Under the pieces are notes generated by a model that saw only the letters and a program-made list of their open reading frames with translations, made no database searches and had not been told where the DNA came from. Shown here piece by piece: positions 1-12,800 of a stretch of 64,000 nucleotides of DNA. The translations under genes were made by a program, and so were the position numbers. This DNA comes from Eucalyptus grandis (lineage: Eukaryota > Streptophyta > Magnoliopsida > Myrtales > Myrtaceae), in NCBI RefSeq assembly GCF_016545825.1, contig NC_052619.1, forward strand, positions 9,873,501-9,937,500. Reading direction: 5' to 3'. Each line of letters starts with the position of its first letter. Within the stretch, counting starts at the first letter, position 1.

Positions 1-787
1 CTTCCTTATTTCTTTCATACTCCAAAGCATGTAGGCAGCTAACATCCCATAAGCCAAAAGGAAAAAGGGGCAAAGCAATGACCAAGAGGGCAATTACTCA
101 TGGGGCAACCTTCAGGCTGTGAGCTCTCTCCTGGCATTTCTCGCTACTTCTCTGGCACATCTCACTCACTCGGGATAGCCCTTTTACACCCAGTTCAGAG
201 CTTTCAGAACCCCATTCCCAGAATTTCCATAATCCCTTCACAATCTTTCCCCATCTGCACTTGCACCCTGGTTCTCAGTAAGTTCTCGTCACATTCTAAT
301 TTTTCATTCTAATTTTTCTCTGTAACTTTCTTATCAAGCTCAATATCGGTCATGTCAGGCGGGCGACGGGCTCATTAGGAGTTCACGCCTTTGTGAGTCA
401 AAAAGAAGGTGAAAAACAGCCGGAAAAGGCATTAAATGGGAGTGTGCGGAAATGGAAAAGAGATGCTGTTGCCACTTCTGAATCAGCAGCTCCTGATTCT
501 GATGCACGAGAGAGAGAGAGAGAGTGAGTGGACGTGATTGTGAGTTGATAGCGACGACCGGAGTTTGTGTCGTCGCGTGCTGGGGCGCTATCTTTTTTAG
601 AGACCTTGAGCTGAGAGGGACGGGTCAGTCTGCCACACTTTGAATACTCTCCTGCCATTTCACCAGTCGGGGGCACTGAAAACCATGCGCTCTCTCTCTC
701 TCTCTCTCTCGCCAGTTGCCGCGCCAGCACAGCATTACCGAAAGCTGTGAGAATTTCACTTCTCGTTCCCTCCCTCCTCCCTCCTCC

Positions 788-823
<36 letters not shown>

Positions 824-1818
824 AAATTTGATGCCCGTATTCTCAGCTCGACTAATCCTAAAGATGCATACAATCTTTTCATCCACGACTCAAGAAGGAG
901 ATCTAAGCTCAATTCAAAACCATCGCTCATGTAGGTCCTTCATTTCCTTCCACAAAGATACGGTGTATCAACTTGTCCTGTCAACGGCATCATGAACATA
1001 GACCAATCGAGTTGCGTGGAAACCGTGCGAGCCATGCGTTTTATTTCGCGCCGGGGGACCACATTAAAATCTCATTGATTGATCTGATCCGTTAGAACAG
1101 GTAATGCCTTTGTCTCTGTATGAGTGTGACCGTGAAATTGTTTTTGGACTCTGAAAATGTGGTACTGGGGGAATCATAATGGCGAGGGACGACGGTGAGC
1201 CATGGTTCTTTCGTTCAAACATCTCCTCAGCATGGTCCAAACACAAGGATCCAAAAAACCACGGGCGCGGTCCCCAAGCAGAAGGTGTTAAGGTTTCATA
1301 ACGAGTTTCTCAGACCCCCTTTCCAAGTTCTGGTCTCGAAGTTACCCTAGTACTGTATTTTTCTTCTGGAATAGTATCTAAACAAGAACGAACTTACTCC
1401 AATATGGGTAATTACTGTTCGTTTGCTATGCTAACGAACACCTTAAAGCATCGACTCAATAATGGGGTTAATGTGATCTTGACAGCATGAAAGGTAACTT
1501 TTACGATCTTCTGCATGTGTGCAAATAATTCATCATCATAGCATTTGAAAATGTAGACTTACTGTCAGTATTGACTGAATTGATTTTGTCCGGATACTCG
1601 ATAAGAAAAAGCTAAAAGCAATGCTTGAAACCCAATACTACAACTTTTATTGGAAACTAATTAACAAATTAATAGTACCAAAACACTCCATGCAAAAAAT
1701 CAAATCATAACTTATACCTCCTCAAACACCTCCTAATGAAATCAAACTAAAAGAACTTATATACTCAACCAGAAATCATAAAAGACCTATATAAACCAAC
1801 CTTCTTTTCTTTTTTCCA
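1..1818. other. intergenic DNA, no gene recognised
   Basis: No open frame here resembles a protein family known to me. Short frames between about 400 and 1000 are produced by CT/GA repeats. The region lies beyond the 3' end of the IDD gene. A pyrimidine-rich stretch near 770-825 could be the leader of a plus-strand gene, but no convincing coding exon follows it. Confidence 0.5.
508..824. repeat. three GA/CT microsatellites
   Basis: Dinucleotide tracts are visible at about 508-524 (GA), 690-710 (CT) and 788-824 (CT with two interruptions). They produce low-complexity reading frames on both strands, which I do not treat as genes. Confidence 0.9.
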
Positions 1819-3329
1819 CTAGCATACTCTATTGATATCATTATCCACTTCTCCCTCCGTGATTGCAGATGACATGTAACTCAATGCCAAAGAGCTCTCG
1901 TGACCTGGAGCTAGCCTCAGCAACTCCCTTGCTTGGAGCTTTTGCTTGCAGACTTGGCATGTGATCTGCAGAATCGCAGAGCTCATCTTCTTCCTCGCAT
2001 GTTCCTTCAGTGCATGCGCTTTCTGTAGCTCGGCCTGTGCCTGCTGCCTCATCCGCTTCGCGTTGGCCAACTCCCTCTCAGCCTGCTCGATCTGCCGCTT
2101 CGCCACCTGCCTTGCCTCATCCGCGTACGCCTTCTCGGCCATGGCCATCCTCAACTGATTGGTCGATTGATCGCGACTGCAGTCACTGTTTCTTTCACAC
2201 GCACAATCGGTGCATAAGGAGCTTATCGAGAGCTGCAGATGGGGTGGGTATTTCTCATCTCTCTTTGGAAGATTGGTGGAAATTGTTTCAGTGGGGTTCG
2301 ACGAAGTCGAGAGCTGTAGCTCGAGGTTGTGCAAGTCATCATGATGATCTTTCTTGGGGGATGGTTTGTTGACAATAGGGTTCGAGAAGATGGTTGCATC
2401 TTTGGCTGGCTTGGGCAATGCTAAAGCCCTTGTTGTTGGCCAAGAAGGTGTGTTGAGATTGGTATCACTTGAAGGGCTCGGGCTTGAGGCTGTCCTAGAC
2501 AGGCATGGAGGCTGCAGGTTATTATGGTGCGAGTCTGATCCTAAACGACCCATGTTGCAAGAGTCCTGATGCTCAATGAAGCTCTCGACCCTGTTTGATC
2601 ACAAAGAATTAATCAAAGATCATGCCAAAGTTGTTATCAGTCAAAGTGTTGTTTGAACAAGAGTCCCGTATAATGCATGGCCACATGGAGCGAAAAAGAA
2701 AGAGTAAAACCTCGATTATTTAATGCTAAGCTCTTGGAAGAACATTATATGGAGCCAGGAACTCCCAACAGAGTTTTGTTTTCCTTTTTTTTAGTTCTTT
2801 ATGAATTTGGGTGTCTTTGTCAATGGCATACAGATGTAGGGTATGAGAAACAAGCCCCAGAAGATGACCCAGAAGATGACCCAGAAGATGAAGGAGAGAT
2901 CATCATGCATATTATATAGTCAGGAGAGCGACAAAAGAAATTTTAATAAACAAATAGTACCATACTTAAGGAATTAATGTACTTTCAAAGATGAATTGTT
3001 TACTGAGATAGAGGAAGAATGTAAACTAGGAGATGATATTAATTATTCTCAAACTTCAGCGCTGTGATGGCTAATCATTGGGAGATGTGGGAGTCTTAAC
3101 ACGACGACCCAAATGGGAAAATCAATGCTAAACAAATCGAGGGAGATAAAATAATGTTGACAAAGGAATAAGGAACAGTTTTCTTTTGGAGGATCTTGGA
3201 CTAATCGAAAAGATCTGGGAGACAGGTGACTTAAACTGGTCATTGGAAACCGAGTACATAACTGTTCACAAACAGTTGTGTTAACAAACATAAGGTTTAG
3301 GTTCCATCAATCAATGCATAAATATCCTT

Positions 3330-3362
<33 letters not shown>

Positions 3363-3503
3363 ATATATCTTTCCAACTTTCCCTTTCTGTTGCAAACTCA
3401 TGTCCATGAAAAATGTCCAGAAAAACGGAAAGTTCAGTATAAACGGATCATAGAAGTTTGGGACTTCAAAGCCGTCTGAACTAGCTCTTTTCTCAGCAAC
3501 CCG

Positions 3504-3539
<36 letters not shown>

Positions 3540-4563
3540 TCTGCATTATTTATATGGATATTTGATGTCAAAAGGAAGAAACATCAATCCTTTGAGCTGT
3601 TCACTTTTCATGGCCTAATTATGAGAGCTTGTTTCTGTGATCAGTGTCTTAGCTAGGCAGCCTCAGAATTTGATTAATTTATTGCCACTTTAATTATGAG
3701 ACCGAGTACTTCAAGATTTCATGAGGACACAAGTTCGCTTTCGAGGAAGAGTTTCAATTTTTGTTTATCAAACTCTATTTGATGGGAATTATCATGGAAG
3801 TTGAAGATCGTGTATATGAAAGCTAGATATAGGAGAGAACAAATGAAATGAGATAGAGAAAAATTACTGATAATGAACCTTGAGAAAACCCTGCCACAGT
3901 CACACGAGTGCCCTCTAGTTCCACAAGTCTTGAGATGTGCCTTGTAATCCGATTGAACTGCATAACCCTTCGAGCACCTTTCACACACCCACTGCTTGTG
4001 GTTGCTGTGCTTCCGGCGGAAGTGCTTCTTGATGCCGACGAGGTCGCCGAGGGCATGGCCTGGGTCGTGGTGGAGGCAGCTTGGCTCCGGGCAAACGAAG
4101 ACCCGCTTCCGCACCGCCGGCGTCTCCCGCTTGAGGAGCTTCCATGGCACCTTGTGCCGCCGCCGGTGCATCTGCAGGTTCTGGTCCCTCTGGAAGCCCT
4201 GGTTGCAGATCTCACACACATACCGGTCCGACTCCAGTAGGGTTTTCGGCGACAGCGAAACCACCTCTGCATCTGGATCTTCATGATTGAATCACACACG
4301 AGTAATGAAAAGAAAATAAATCAGAATCCAATCCCACCCCAGAAGCATACTTAATGATCTTATCATGGGAACATCAGAAAACTTGTGTAATTTGATGTAA
4401 GAAGAAGTATAGATAAATAAAAGATTAGCGTACCTGGAGTACCCGCAGGTCTTCTTTTTCTCTTGTTGGTGGTGTTGCCATTATTCTCTAAGCAATCAGG
4501 GAATGGATCCGATGGAGGAGGGACTGATGGGGGATTAGAAATGATGGCGTTGTTTCCTATCAT
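1819..4563 (-). CDS. INDETERMINATE DOMAIN (IDD) C2H2 zinc-finger transcription factor, IDD14/15/16 (SGR5) group
   Basis: Three exons, joined as 4563-4434, 4278-3879 and 2590-1819, give 433 residues with GT-AG introns and matching phases. The N-terminus has a basic KRKRRPAGTP motif (about 34-43), a likely nuclear signal. The ID domain follows: finger 1 (C65, C68, H81, H85), finger 2 (C106, C111, H129, H134), a C2HC finger (C142, C145, H158, C162) and a second C2HC finger (C169, C171, H184, C188) split by intron 2. The C-terminal half holds an LxLxL motif at 266-270 (LELQL), a second QLSIS-type motif near 296-301, and an Ala/Glu/Lys/Gln-rich helix (about 324-379) predicted to coil, then a CxxC pair. 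That C-terminus is typical of the IDD14/15/16 subgroup, which acts in gravitropism, auxin and starch regulation in Arabidopsis. The start ATG at 4563 is the first that gives the family N-terminus. Its exact orthologue is not certain. Confidence 0.93.
2591..3878 (-). other. intron 2 of the IDD gene
   Basis: This intron of 1288 bases starts GTTCAT and ends AAACAG. It splits the last zinc finger after the CDCGRVFSR segment. It carries a CT tract (3331-3360) and an A run (3508-3537). If it were retained, the frame would read on for 53 more codons to a stop at 3719-3721 and would lose the whole C-terminal half and the last finger's H and C ligands. Confidence 0.85.
3331..3537. repeat. CT tract and poly-A run inside IDD intron 2
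   Basis: A CT-rich dinucleotide tract occupies about 3331-3360 and an uninterrupted run of about 30 A occupies 3508-3537 on the plus strand. Read in the sense of the gene these are a GA tract and a T run. Confidence 0.9.
4279..4433 (-). other. intron 1 of the IDD gene
   Basis: This intron of 155 bases starts GTACGC and ends TGAAG. It interrupts the codon for D44, just before the conserved DPDAEVVSLSP segment that leads into the ID domain. Confidence 0.85.
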
Positions 4564-5110
4564 GGGGCTTGAGAGAGCTTCTTTCCTCGATCTCTTTAGT
4601 GAGATTTTATGGATGTGCGTACGGTACAAGGCTCGAGAACCAAAGCCAAACTCTCTCTCGCTCGCTCGCTCGCTGCTTTCGAGAGAGAAACTATGGTGTG
4701 AGGATGATCTTTGGCTTTGTGTGTCTTTCTTTTGGGGATGCTTAATGGGAGCGCGAAAGTGTGTTTCCGAGAGAGAGAGAGAGAGAGAGAGAGTTTGGAA
4801 GGATGCTAAGCTAAGCTAGACGCATGATGCGAGAGGAAGGGGGAAAAAGCTAATACTCTCTTTCGGTTATCGAAACAGCTTTCTCTTTTGAGCTTTAAAC
4901 AGCTTTCAGGCTTTTCAAAATGATCTCCTTTTCTTTTCGTTGCTCTCTCTCTTGAGCTCCTCCTCCTCCTCCTCCTCCTCCTCCTCTTCTTCTTCTTCTT
5001 CATCAGGTATGGTTGGGGAGTCTCTTTAAAAGCTCCTCTCCTTTAGAGATAGAGAGAGAGAGAGAGGGAGAAGGAGAAGGAGGGTGAGAGACCCAATCAA
5101 ATTGATGGGA
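4564..5110 (-). promoter_or_regulatory. probable 5' leader and proximal promoter of the IDD gene, microsatellite-rich
   Basis: The DNA just upstream of the start codon is unusually rich in simple repeats: GA at 4769-4793, TCC at about 4957-4986, TTC at 4987-5001 and GA at 5049-5066. In the sense of the gene these read as CT, GGA/GAA and CT tracts, like the pyrimidine patches common near plant transcription starts. I find no clear TATA box, so the boundary is an inference. An ATG-initiated frame (5003-4806) of 65 codons, basic because of the repeats, could act as an upstream frame if transcription starts above it. Confidence 0.35.
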
Positions 5111-5959
5111 GAGAATGATCCCACCACCAGAAAAAAAAGCTGGGGCCACACAGAATGGAGGGAAAAAAAAGAAGAAGACACCCTCACAAGCAAACAAACA
5201 AACAAAACATTACATACACACAAACACAGTGACCAGGAAAATACATAAGAAAGAAAAATCAAATCATACACAGTGAGCTTTCTTGCATGGACAAATACGG
5301 ACCAAACTCTTAATAATACACGTACCCCCTTCTCTCTAAATTTTGTCATTCTCTCTTATCTCACATGCCATCGATCTTTTTTGATGTCTTTCCAGAGATG
5401 GGTGATGGGCAAGAAAGGCTCGGTGGAAAGGACATGATTGCCCCTTTGTCAATATATGTGGAATCCTCTTACTTTTGTTTTCTTTTGTTCTATCTCTGTT
5501 ATATCATCAAAAGTGATTTTTAGAAAAGCTCCCACCGGATTGAATGGGATTAAGCGCCTGTTATGGTTTTATGATTCAAATCAAAGAATCTCTTCAAAGC
5601 AGAGTAATTTGAGAGGTTGCCTGTGCCATTCCATGGGTGGAGCCTCTTGCTTGATGCACGCAAATTGGACGGTTGCATATTTCTATAAAGTTAGTCGAGT
5701 TGAGATATTTAGGCACCTGTTATCTCTTTTAAAAAGCCACTTGGCAGTCAATGTATGTAAGAAGCAAAAAGTTAGTTCAATTGACCTTTTCTTAAGATAT
5801 AAACTGTATTAGAATTCGCATTTTAATAGCTTAAACTTTCGAAATAATTGATTGCTCAATCAATTTAAGTTGATATTAGAGTAAAAGCTCTCGGTGTAAA
5901 GTTCTCACACTGCCTTCTTCTCCTTATGGAATTTCTCGTCATCAATCATGATGGGCTTC

Positions 5960-5960
<1 letters not shown>

Positions 5961-6010
<50 letters not shown>

Positions 6011-6026
6011 TTATTTATTTATTTAT
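5961..6026. repeat. TA microsatellite followed by a TTTA run
   Basis: A TA dinucleotide run (about 5961-6006, one slip) passes into TTTA repeats (about 6005-6026). Confidence 0.95.
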
Positions 6027-6175
6027 CTCACTCATTGAGTTTCTTACATTTAAGGCCTTTGGCATTTGGGTGATGTGGAAGGTTAAGATATAAAATATGT
6101 TGCTTATTGTACTCTAAAAACTAGATGTGAGCACTGGTCTAGAGTAGATCCTAGAATTGGACTAGACAGACCCTA

Positions 6176-7010
6176 TTCGGCTAGTTTTGGTATGACTTCA
6201 AAGTTTATAAGGCTAGGTTCCAGGTTTCAAAAAAATTGAAAATCGGTCTCAACAAGGTGGAACCAACCCACCTTGGAATTTGGGATGCACACATTTTGTA
6301 CTTGTCTAACGGAAGTTCTTGGGACGATGCTTATATGTCATACCATACCAAGAGTCACAATTGCTTCCCTAGCTGAATGGTGTGCTCCATAGCTTCTGGC
6401 GCCATCGAATCTGTTTTCAACTTCATGAATGCAGGCACATGAGGCAAACTATTTAGGAATATGGATTGTTTTTTTTTTTTTGGTAAAGGGTAAATATGGA
6501 ATATGGATTGTTTGATCTCCACATCCTCGAAAGAATTCAATTCTTTCAACCGTTGATGGCTCGCAACACTCCACAATAACATATTGGAAGATGCCATAGT
6601 TTTTTCATCTTTTATGGATTGTTGCTTTTGGCAGATGAAAATTTTTGTTATTGTTTTAACCTTCATTTTGCTCAACTAAGAAATGAATTGGACACTTCCC
6701 AAATAGTTTATAGTTCTATTTATTTTATACTATATTTCTCGTTGTTTTGTTGCTCAACTATTTGTTGTAATTGCTATTTGTCTCAGTTTGTAGATAAGGA
6801 TATGTTTTACTAAAATTTGTCCTTTCAAGAAATAAAATCATGATGAAGGAAATCAACCGGTTTTCTCGGTAGATCATGAAACTGGACTATACCGACGGGG
6901 TTGATTCTAGATTAGGTTCTAGGGCTTAACGGTAGGTTCCAGGTTTCAAAAACTGAAAATTGATCTCGACAGGGTAAGTTGCAGATTAGAATCTACCCAC
7001 CTTGAAACTT
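6176..7010. repeat. pair of diverged direct repeats (6176-6290 and 6890-7010)
   Basis: Both copies contain the core TAGGTTCCAGGTTTCAAAAA followed by a similar AATTGAAAAT-type stretch, then a TCTC-ACA-GG stretch, and end near a CCCACCTTG motif. They lie about 715 bases apart in the same direction, with about 600 bases of AT-rich DNA between them. They may be the remains of a small LTR element or two fragments of one repeat family. No coding remnant is visible between them. Confidence 0.5.
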
Positions 7011-9551
7011 CTACTAAAAACTATAGTGCTTATATCTTGATTTAAAGAAATAAAAGTGAGAAAAATTCCACATTTATTACTCTTTAACATGAGAATGCAG
7101 CAATTTTTTTTTTCCATTTGTACTTGATTTTCATTGTCACAAAAGAGTGATTTTGAAAAGCTGTAATTTCCAAACGCGAAATTAAGCGACAACAAAGAAT
7201 AAATTAAAGGCTTTCTCAGTGTGGAGGCGCCCATCTTACCCCCCCCCCAAAAAAAAAAAGAAGAAGATTAAAATTAGGGTCTGAAGTCTGCGTGACTTTG
7301 ATCTACACATCTCGCATCCATCACCATTGATCTGAGTATCTAGCTACTTATTATAAATAAATCTACCCCTATCAGCAGAGCCTGAGTATTTAACATTTAT
7401 CCAGGAGAGAAAGACCAAATGATATCAAATGATAAACCATAGTAAAGCTCAAAAAGCACAACTGATGGTCTAGATTAATCACAACAAAATCATGGTTTAG
7501 AGGTAATAAATGTTTTTCATTCCCCGAGAAAAAAACAGCATTAGGTTTCATTTTCTCTGGACGATCGTCCTGGCCTAGAACTAATTATTGACCCATGTGT
7601 TCTACTTTTTCTGAGGAAATAAATGCACTTACTTACATAAACTAACACCGTCAGGACCGATGCAATAAAAGAATTAGACTTTGTACATATTCCAATTATA
7701 TAAGCAGCAGACAATTTATAGCACGGCGAATTACGTAAGAACTGAATTCGGGAGGAAATGGAGCGGTAAAAATGGAAAAGTGAATAAAACTATTTGATAT
7801 ACTCCTGTCTATGTTTCACGCCTACAATTTCGCTATGGTAATTTTATAGGGGATATTCTAAGAAGGAAAGATAAAGAAATGTCCTTATAAAAGAAAAAAC
7901 TTTAATGTTGTTAATGTTCTAATAGGATATATAATCTTATAATCACTCCAAAGACCTAGATTCCGGATCTTTGTCCTTCCCAATGGCCGGCAAAGCTCGC
8001 ATGTCCAATCACTATTTTCTTATAACACCAGACATCCAAACTTTCAGCCTAGCTACTTTTCGATCCATGCAAAAATTACTTTTTTCCTTTGCATTAGATA
8101 AGACTCCATCTGCAAGATTGCGGGCATGACCCTCAAGATTAGTCCGAGAGAGAAGTATTGGTGTTCAGTGGAACTTGATGCACTCATATCAAGCGCTTGA
8201 TCCCTCAGGTAATCTTTTCCAATGAATTCATCAAATCTTTTTTCGATAAAACTAGCCCCTACTCCATCGCTGGTATTGAGATGCACCGTCACTTTTATCC
8301 AATTTTTCATCGTGCACAGCATCATTGCATGACATGTGTCCGTCCTAACAAAAAATAAAAAGTTATATTACCTGTTCCACGACCTTGAGGCCTAAAGTGA
8401 TTTCAGGGTCTGTGTACTCTCCCGTTGCAGGCCCCTCATAATTTTCTGATGCCTTCTAGCGTTTTATGCTTCATTTCACCTTATAATAAGCCCCACCATA
8501 AGGACCACCCATCATTTCTTGTGGTTGCACAAAAAAACTAAAGATACAGAAAAAAAAAATCAGATGATCTCTGTCATGTTTTTAAATTGCATGGAAGGTG
8601 AGACACTTTGTTTTGCATTAGGTCGGCAGTGCATGGAAGCAGTATGGTGTCATTTCTCAAAGGAATCTCAGAAAGCAGAGAGAGAGAGAGAGACAGAGAG
8701 ACAGAGACTCCATTAGACACCAGAAATTGAAATACGGGTTCGTGTTTGGTGGCTGCCGGGACAGAGAAGTGGGGGCCAAACACGGGAAAAAGCCCTAACT
8801 ACTCACCACCAATATAGTCCTGATCTAATCAGAGTGTTTGGGTTAAACTATGATTGAGAGTTAACTCGACTTAAACATAGAAAAGCAAGATCGACTGATG
8901 GTGCATGCAGACACATATCATTTTAAGGTATGCAAAAGTGAGGATCACGAGTGCATGCGCGAGACATTTTTTAGTACCAATAATTCATTAATCCAATCAC
9001 TTGTATGCAAGTGCTGTGAAGTTTATTAGATCACTGATGTTATTTTCTACAGCTCCACAATATTTTACAATGACTATGCATTAAGAAAGTGGCATTTAAA
9101 TTTCTAATCATTATATGTGTCATCAGAAAGCAAGATAAATTAGAAGAGGTTGTCAAAACATCACAAGAGTAAGTATGTGCAAAACAAAATAGATGATGAA
9201 AATTTCCACTTCGTTGTTTTTTATCACTTAAGAAAAAAAAAGATCAAGGGGTTGTGCCTCAATTTACAGCCAAAAATGCCAAATATGGAAAATTATTTTA
9301 GCTAAAAGATGTAAACGAAAATAAAAGAGAGAGAATGATAGGCCCTTGGTTTAGCTTGGCAGTCGAGAACGTTGTTGCCGATAATATTTTATGTTGACAC
9401 TATTCCAATCTTTGTTCAAAATTAAAACATTTGAATAGTTTGAAGAAGGAAATGCATATGTTGGTGAGGTACACTCTTGACAGTGCATGATATAAGAACG
9501 ACACCAGGGGAAAAGAACTGCCGATGATGAACAATGTAAAGAGATTGTAAA

Positions 9552-9830
<279 letters not shown>

Positions 9831-12800
9831 ATTGCCAATGCCTAAAATGAAAATCATATTTTAGATGGTGTAAGCTATATGCGTCATAAAATTCAAAGAA
9901 TCATCACTAAAACTCACAAACTTAAGAGATAGAGAGGTAGAATTATAAAGAGCGAGCCCGACACTCTTAACTCTAAAATAGTATTCAATTTTTGGAACTG
10001 TGGAACTAGGGTTACTACCCCACTTCTGCACAACCTAGCTAGGAGAGAGATGATTGTTTATGTTAGAACTGAGGCTTGATGGGCCAATTTCATTAGCTAA
10101 AAAACAGGGTTTAGTTTAAGAGGGTATAATTAGATTCGGATCAAGGAACACTTGAGGAAGATCATTACAAAGGACACTCTCTAGGGATGTTGCATGTGTT
10201 TGGGAATCTGACTCCCATAATTCTCCATTGCTTTCATCAACCCAATAGAAAAATAATCAAAGCTCAGCAGCTTTTACTTTTTTCCATTTCTCATTATTAT
10301 TAGTATTCTATTCACAATACAATTAGCAATGCCAATGCACTTAGTCTCCCCTTGCACCCTCTCTCTCCCATTTATAAATCGCAAGAAAATTGATTTAAAA
10401 TCAGTGCTTCCAATAAGATTACAAGCCAAAAAGGTTAATTATTAAAGAAATGAGATATTAGCCTTGTAATTGATATCATATAACCATTGTTAAAGGAGAG
10501 AATAATGACATGCCGAAGATTTGGTACGGCACGGCTTACTAAGAAAGTTTTAATTTTTGGGGAGGAAAAGTAGGAAAAAGAAAGGAACAGGACCTGCACG
10601 TGCATGTCTTGAAAGCTTGCTTGGAAGGTCTAAGATGGGGGAAAAGGTAGCCTTTAGCAATGCATGATAAAGTGTGTCGATATGAACTCTATGCCCACAG
10701 TTTGCTGCATTTCTATTATTTATATCTAGCATGCGATTAATTAACTACTTTTAAAAGAGGTTTATCTGCTAAATCGATCTCACCATATTTGACAAAGATC
10801 TCTTGGTTTTCTCATCAGTCTACCCTTCAGCCCATCTTGCCACGGATTTAAATTGCGAAGCCATATAGAGTTTAAATATATTTTTAGTTTTTATATTTTT
10901 CAAGTGACCTCGTTACCTGTACGCAAGTTTGTGTCTTTACATTATATGCTAAATTATTGACCACTTAAAGTGATTGATTAGTCCATAAACTTTGAATCCA
11001 CAATAACCGATTCAGAGGAGACAATTATCGATGTGTTATTAGGTAGAACAACTAGGTGCATGTATCTCCATTTTAAGAAAGATGAATTGATTTGATTTAT
11101 ATATTTAAAAAACGATATGGTTGTGGATTTCATCAAAATGTCATAATTTTATAGTTACTCAATAATGTCATTAATGTCATCGGTATGTTATTATCTCAAA
11201 GGATAAATTGTGCGTTCAGTCAATTAGCAGTATCTCGCTCGTGAACATATATTCGAAATATTTTTCTGCACGAATCGGAAACGACTGAATTTTCTTTGGA
11301 TCGTCCTCGAAAGAGTGCCACAAAAGAAATTTTCTGAAATCCAAGTACCGACATGCCCTAAAAAATATTGAAGAGCAGGAGAGAGAGAAGGAAAGGGGGG
11401 AGAGCATATTTTCAACAGGACGATGATGTGATATCGACAGAAAATGAATGTTGGATTTTTGGGAAAATGGGTATATCTCTGTCTCTGTGTTTGATAGTCT
11501 AACATATGTTGCACTCCACGCAGAGGCCAGGGGGCCCTTTCCCACACTGTTCTCTGATGCCCTTGTCCATTTTTAATTATTGCTTTGTTCTCATTCCACA
11601 ACCCTAGAAGCAACCCACAAGAAAGTAGAATATCAATTCAACTTCATATAGATCGACGGTGTTATTCATTCAATAAAAGATCAAATGGGTGTTTTTGGCC
11701 TCCCCAAGAAACCCAAAATAATAGGGAAAATTAAATAAAAGAAGAACGCGTTTCATGATGCTTCTGGTGTCAATTCTATGTCATGTTCATGTCTCTCATC
11801 ATTCGAAAATGAAAGCATAATTTACTCTCTCACAACCTATCCAAAAATATTGGAAATTAATCTATCCTGTAATCTCTAACACATGTTGATTTTGGTTGTC
11901 TGTCCGTGTATCCGTTCTGTACCTATGTTTTTCGCGAGAAGATGCTCAACCATCGGAACGGATAATGAATTTTAGTGGCCAACCACCGTCACCCCATCTC
12001 ACAGGGATATTGGAAATAATTAGCGAGGGGGTGGAGATGCATGCAACTTTTGAGACAGCCGATGAAATACATCTTTTTTTCCAGCATATAATTCCATTAT
12101 CTCAGTCATCTCGGTTATGAAAAATAATGGAGATACGATCTACTCTGCTTTCGTACTTTGTCCCAGAAATTTAGAAGCATGTCTTGTAGCTAGTCTGGAT
12201 TAAGTACTCTGTCCTGATGAATGATTAGCTGGCGCAGGCTTTAAATAGATCACCGTTACGATAATAATAATAACAACGGCAGTAATACCGATAACAATGA
12301 TAATATAGGGTCGCAGTGGCTGCATCAAAGTTAAAATATTACACCGCCCGTCGTGATTTCCTGAATTCTTACTAAAAATTTCTTAAGGGGAATATCAAAT
12401 GCGTCTGCGTGTGAAGGTGAAAGTTGTCTTTAGCTGTTAGAATCGTGGAGAGTGACATATGGGGTTGGGAGGGTGAGGGAAGGGAAGGGAAGGAGAAAGA
12501 GAATTAGTGATGGGCACACGACGCAAATGGCCTGCATCGACACATGCATCCAACCGGTCCTGCCATTTTGAAACTTCTCAGCCCTAATTTGCAAACCAAT
12601 TTGCAAAGATAAAGCAACCCTCTTTCCCTCTTGGCGTCTTCTCTTGTTTTCAGAAGTTTCCCTTGTCATTTTCGTACTTACATCGCGTTTGTATTATTGG
12701 GGCTAATACATGACCACTCAAATTTGTGTCCATTAAGATAGCCTGAGGGTTTCCAATTGCCCAATGCATGCTTGCAAGCGAGGGGGGAAACGTATAGGAT

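Noticed and set aside
398..995. Several overlapping frames with Arg/Glu or Ser/Leu repeats
   Set aside because: They are caused by GA/CT tracts.
2010..2372. Plus-strand frames opposite the IDD last exon
   Set aside because: They are shadows of the coding strand, with Ala/Ser/Pro bias from the complementary codons.
5438..5812. Plus-strand frame of 124 codons
   Set aside because: No recognisable family, and it crosses AT-rich DNA with no splice or promoter support.
11216..11613. Two overlapping minus-strand frames of 109 and 129 codons
   Set aside because: No known domain and no codon pattern or splice context that would support a gene.
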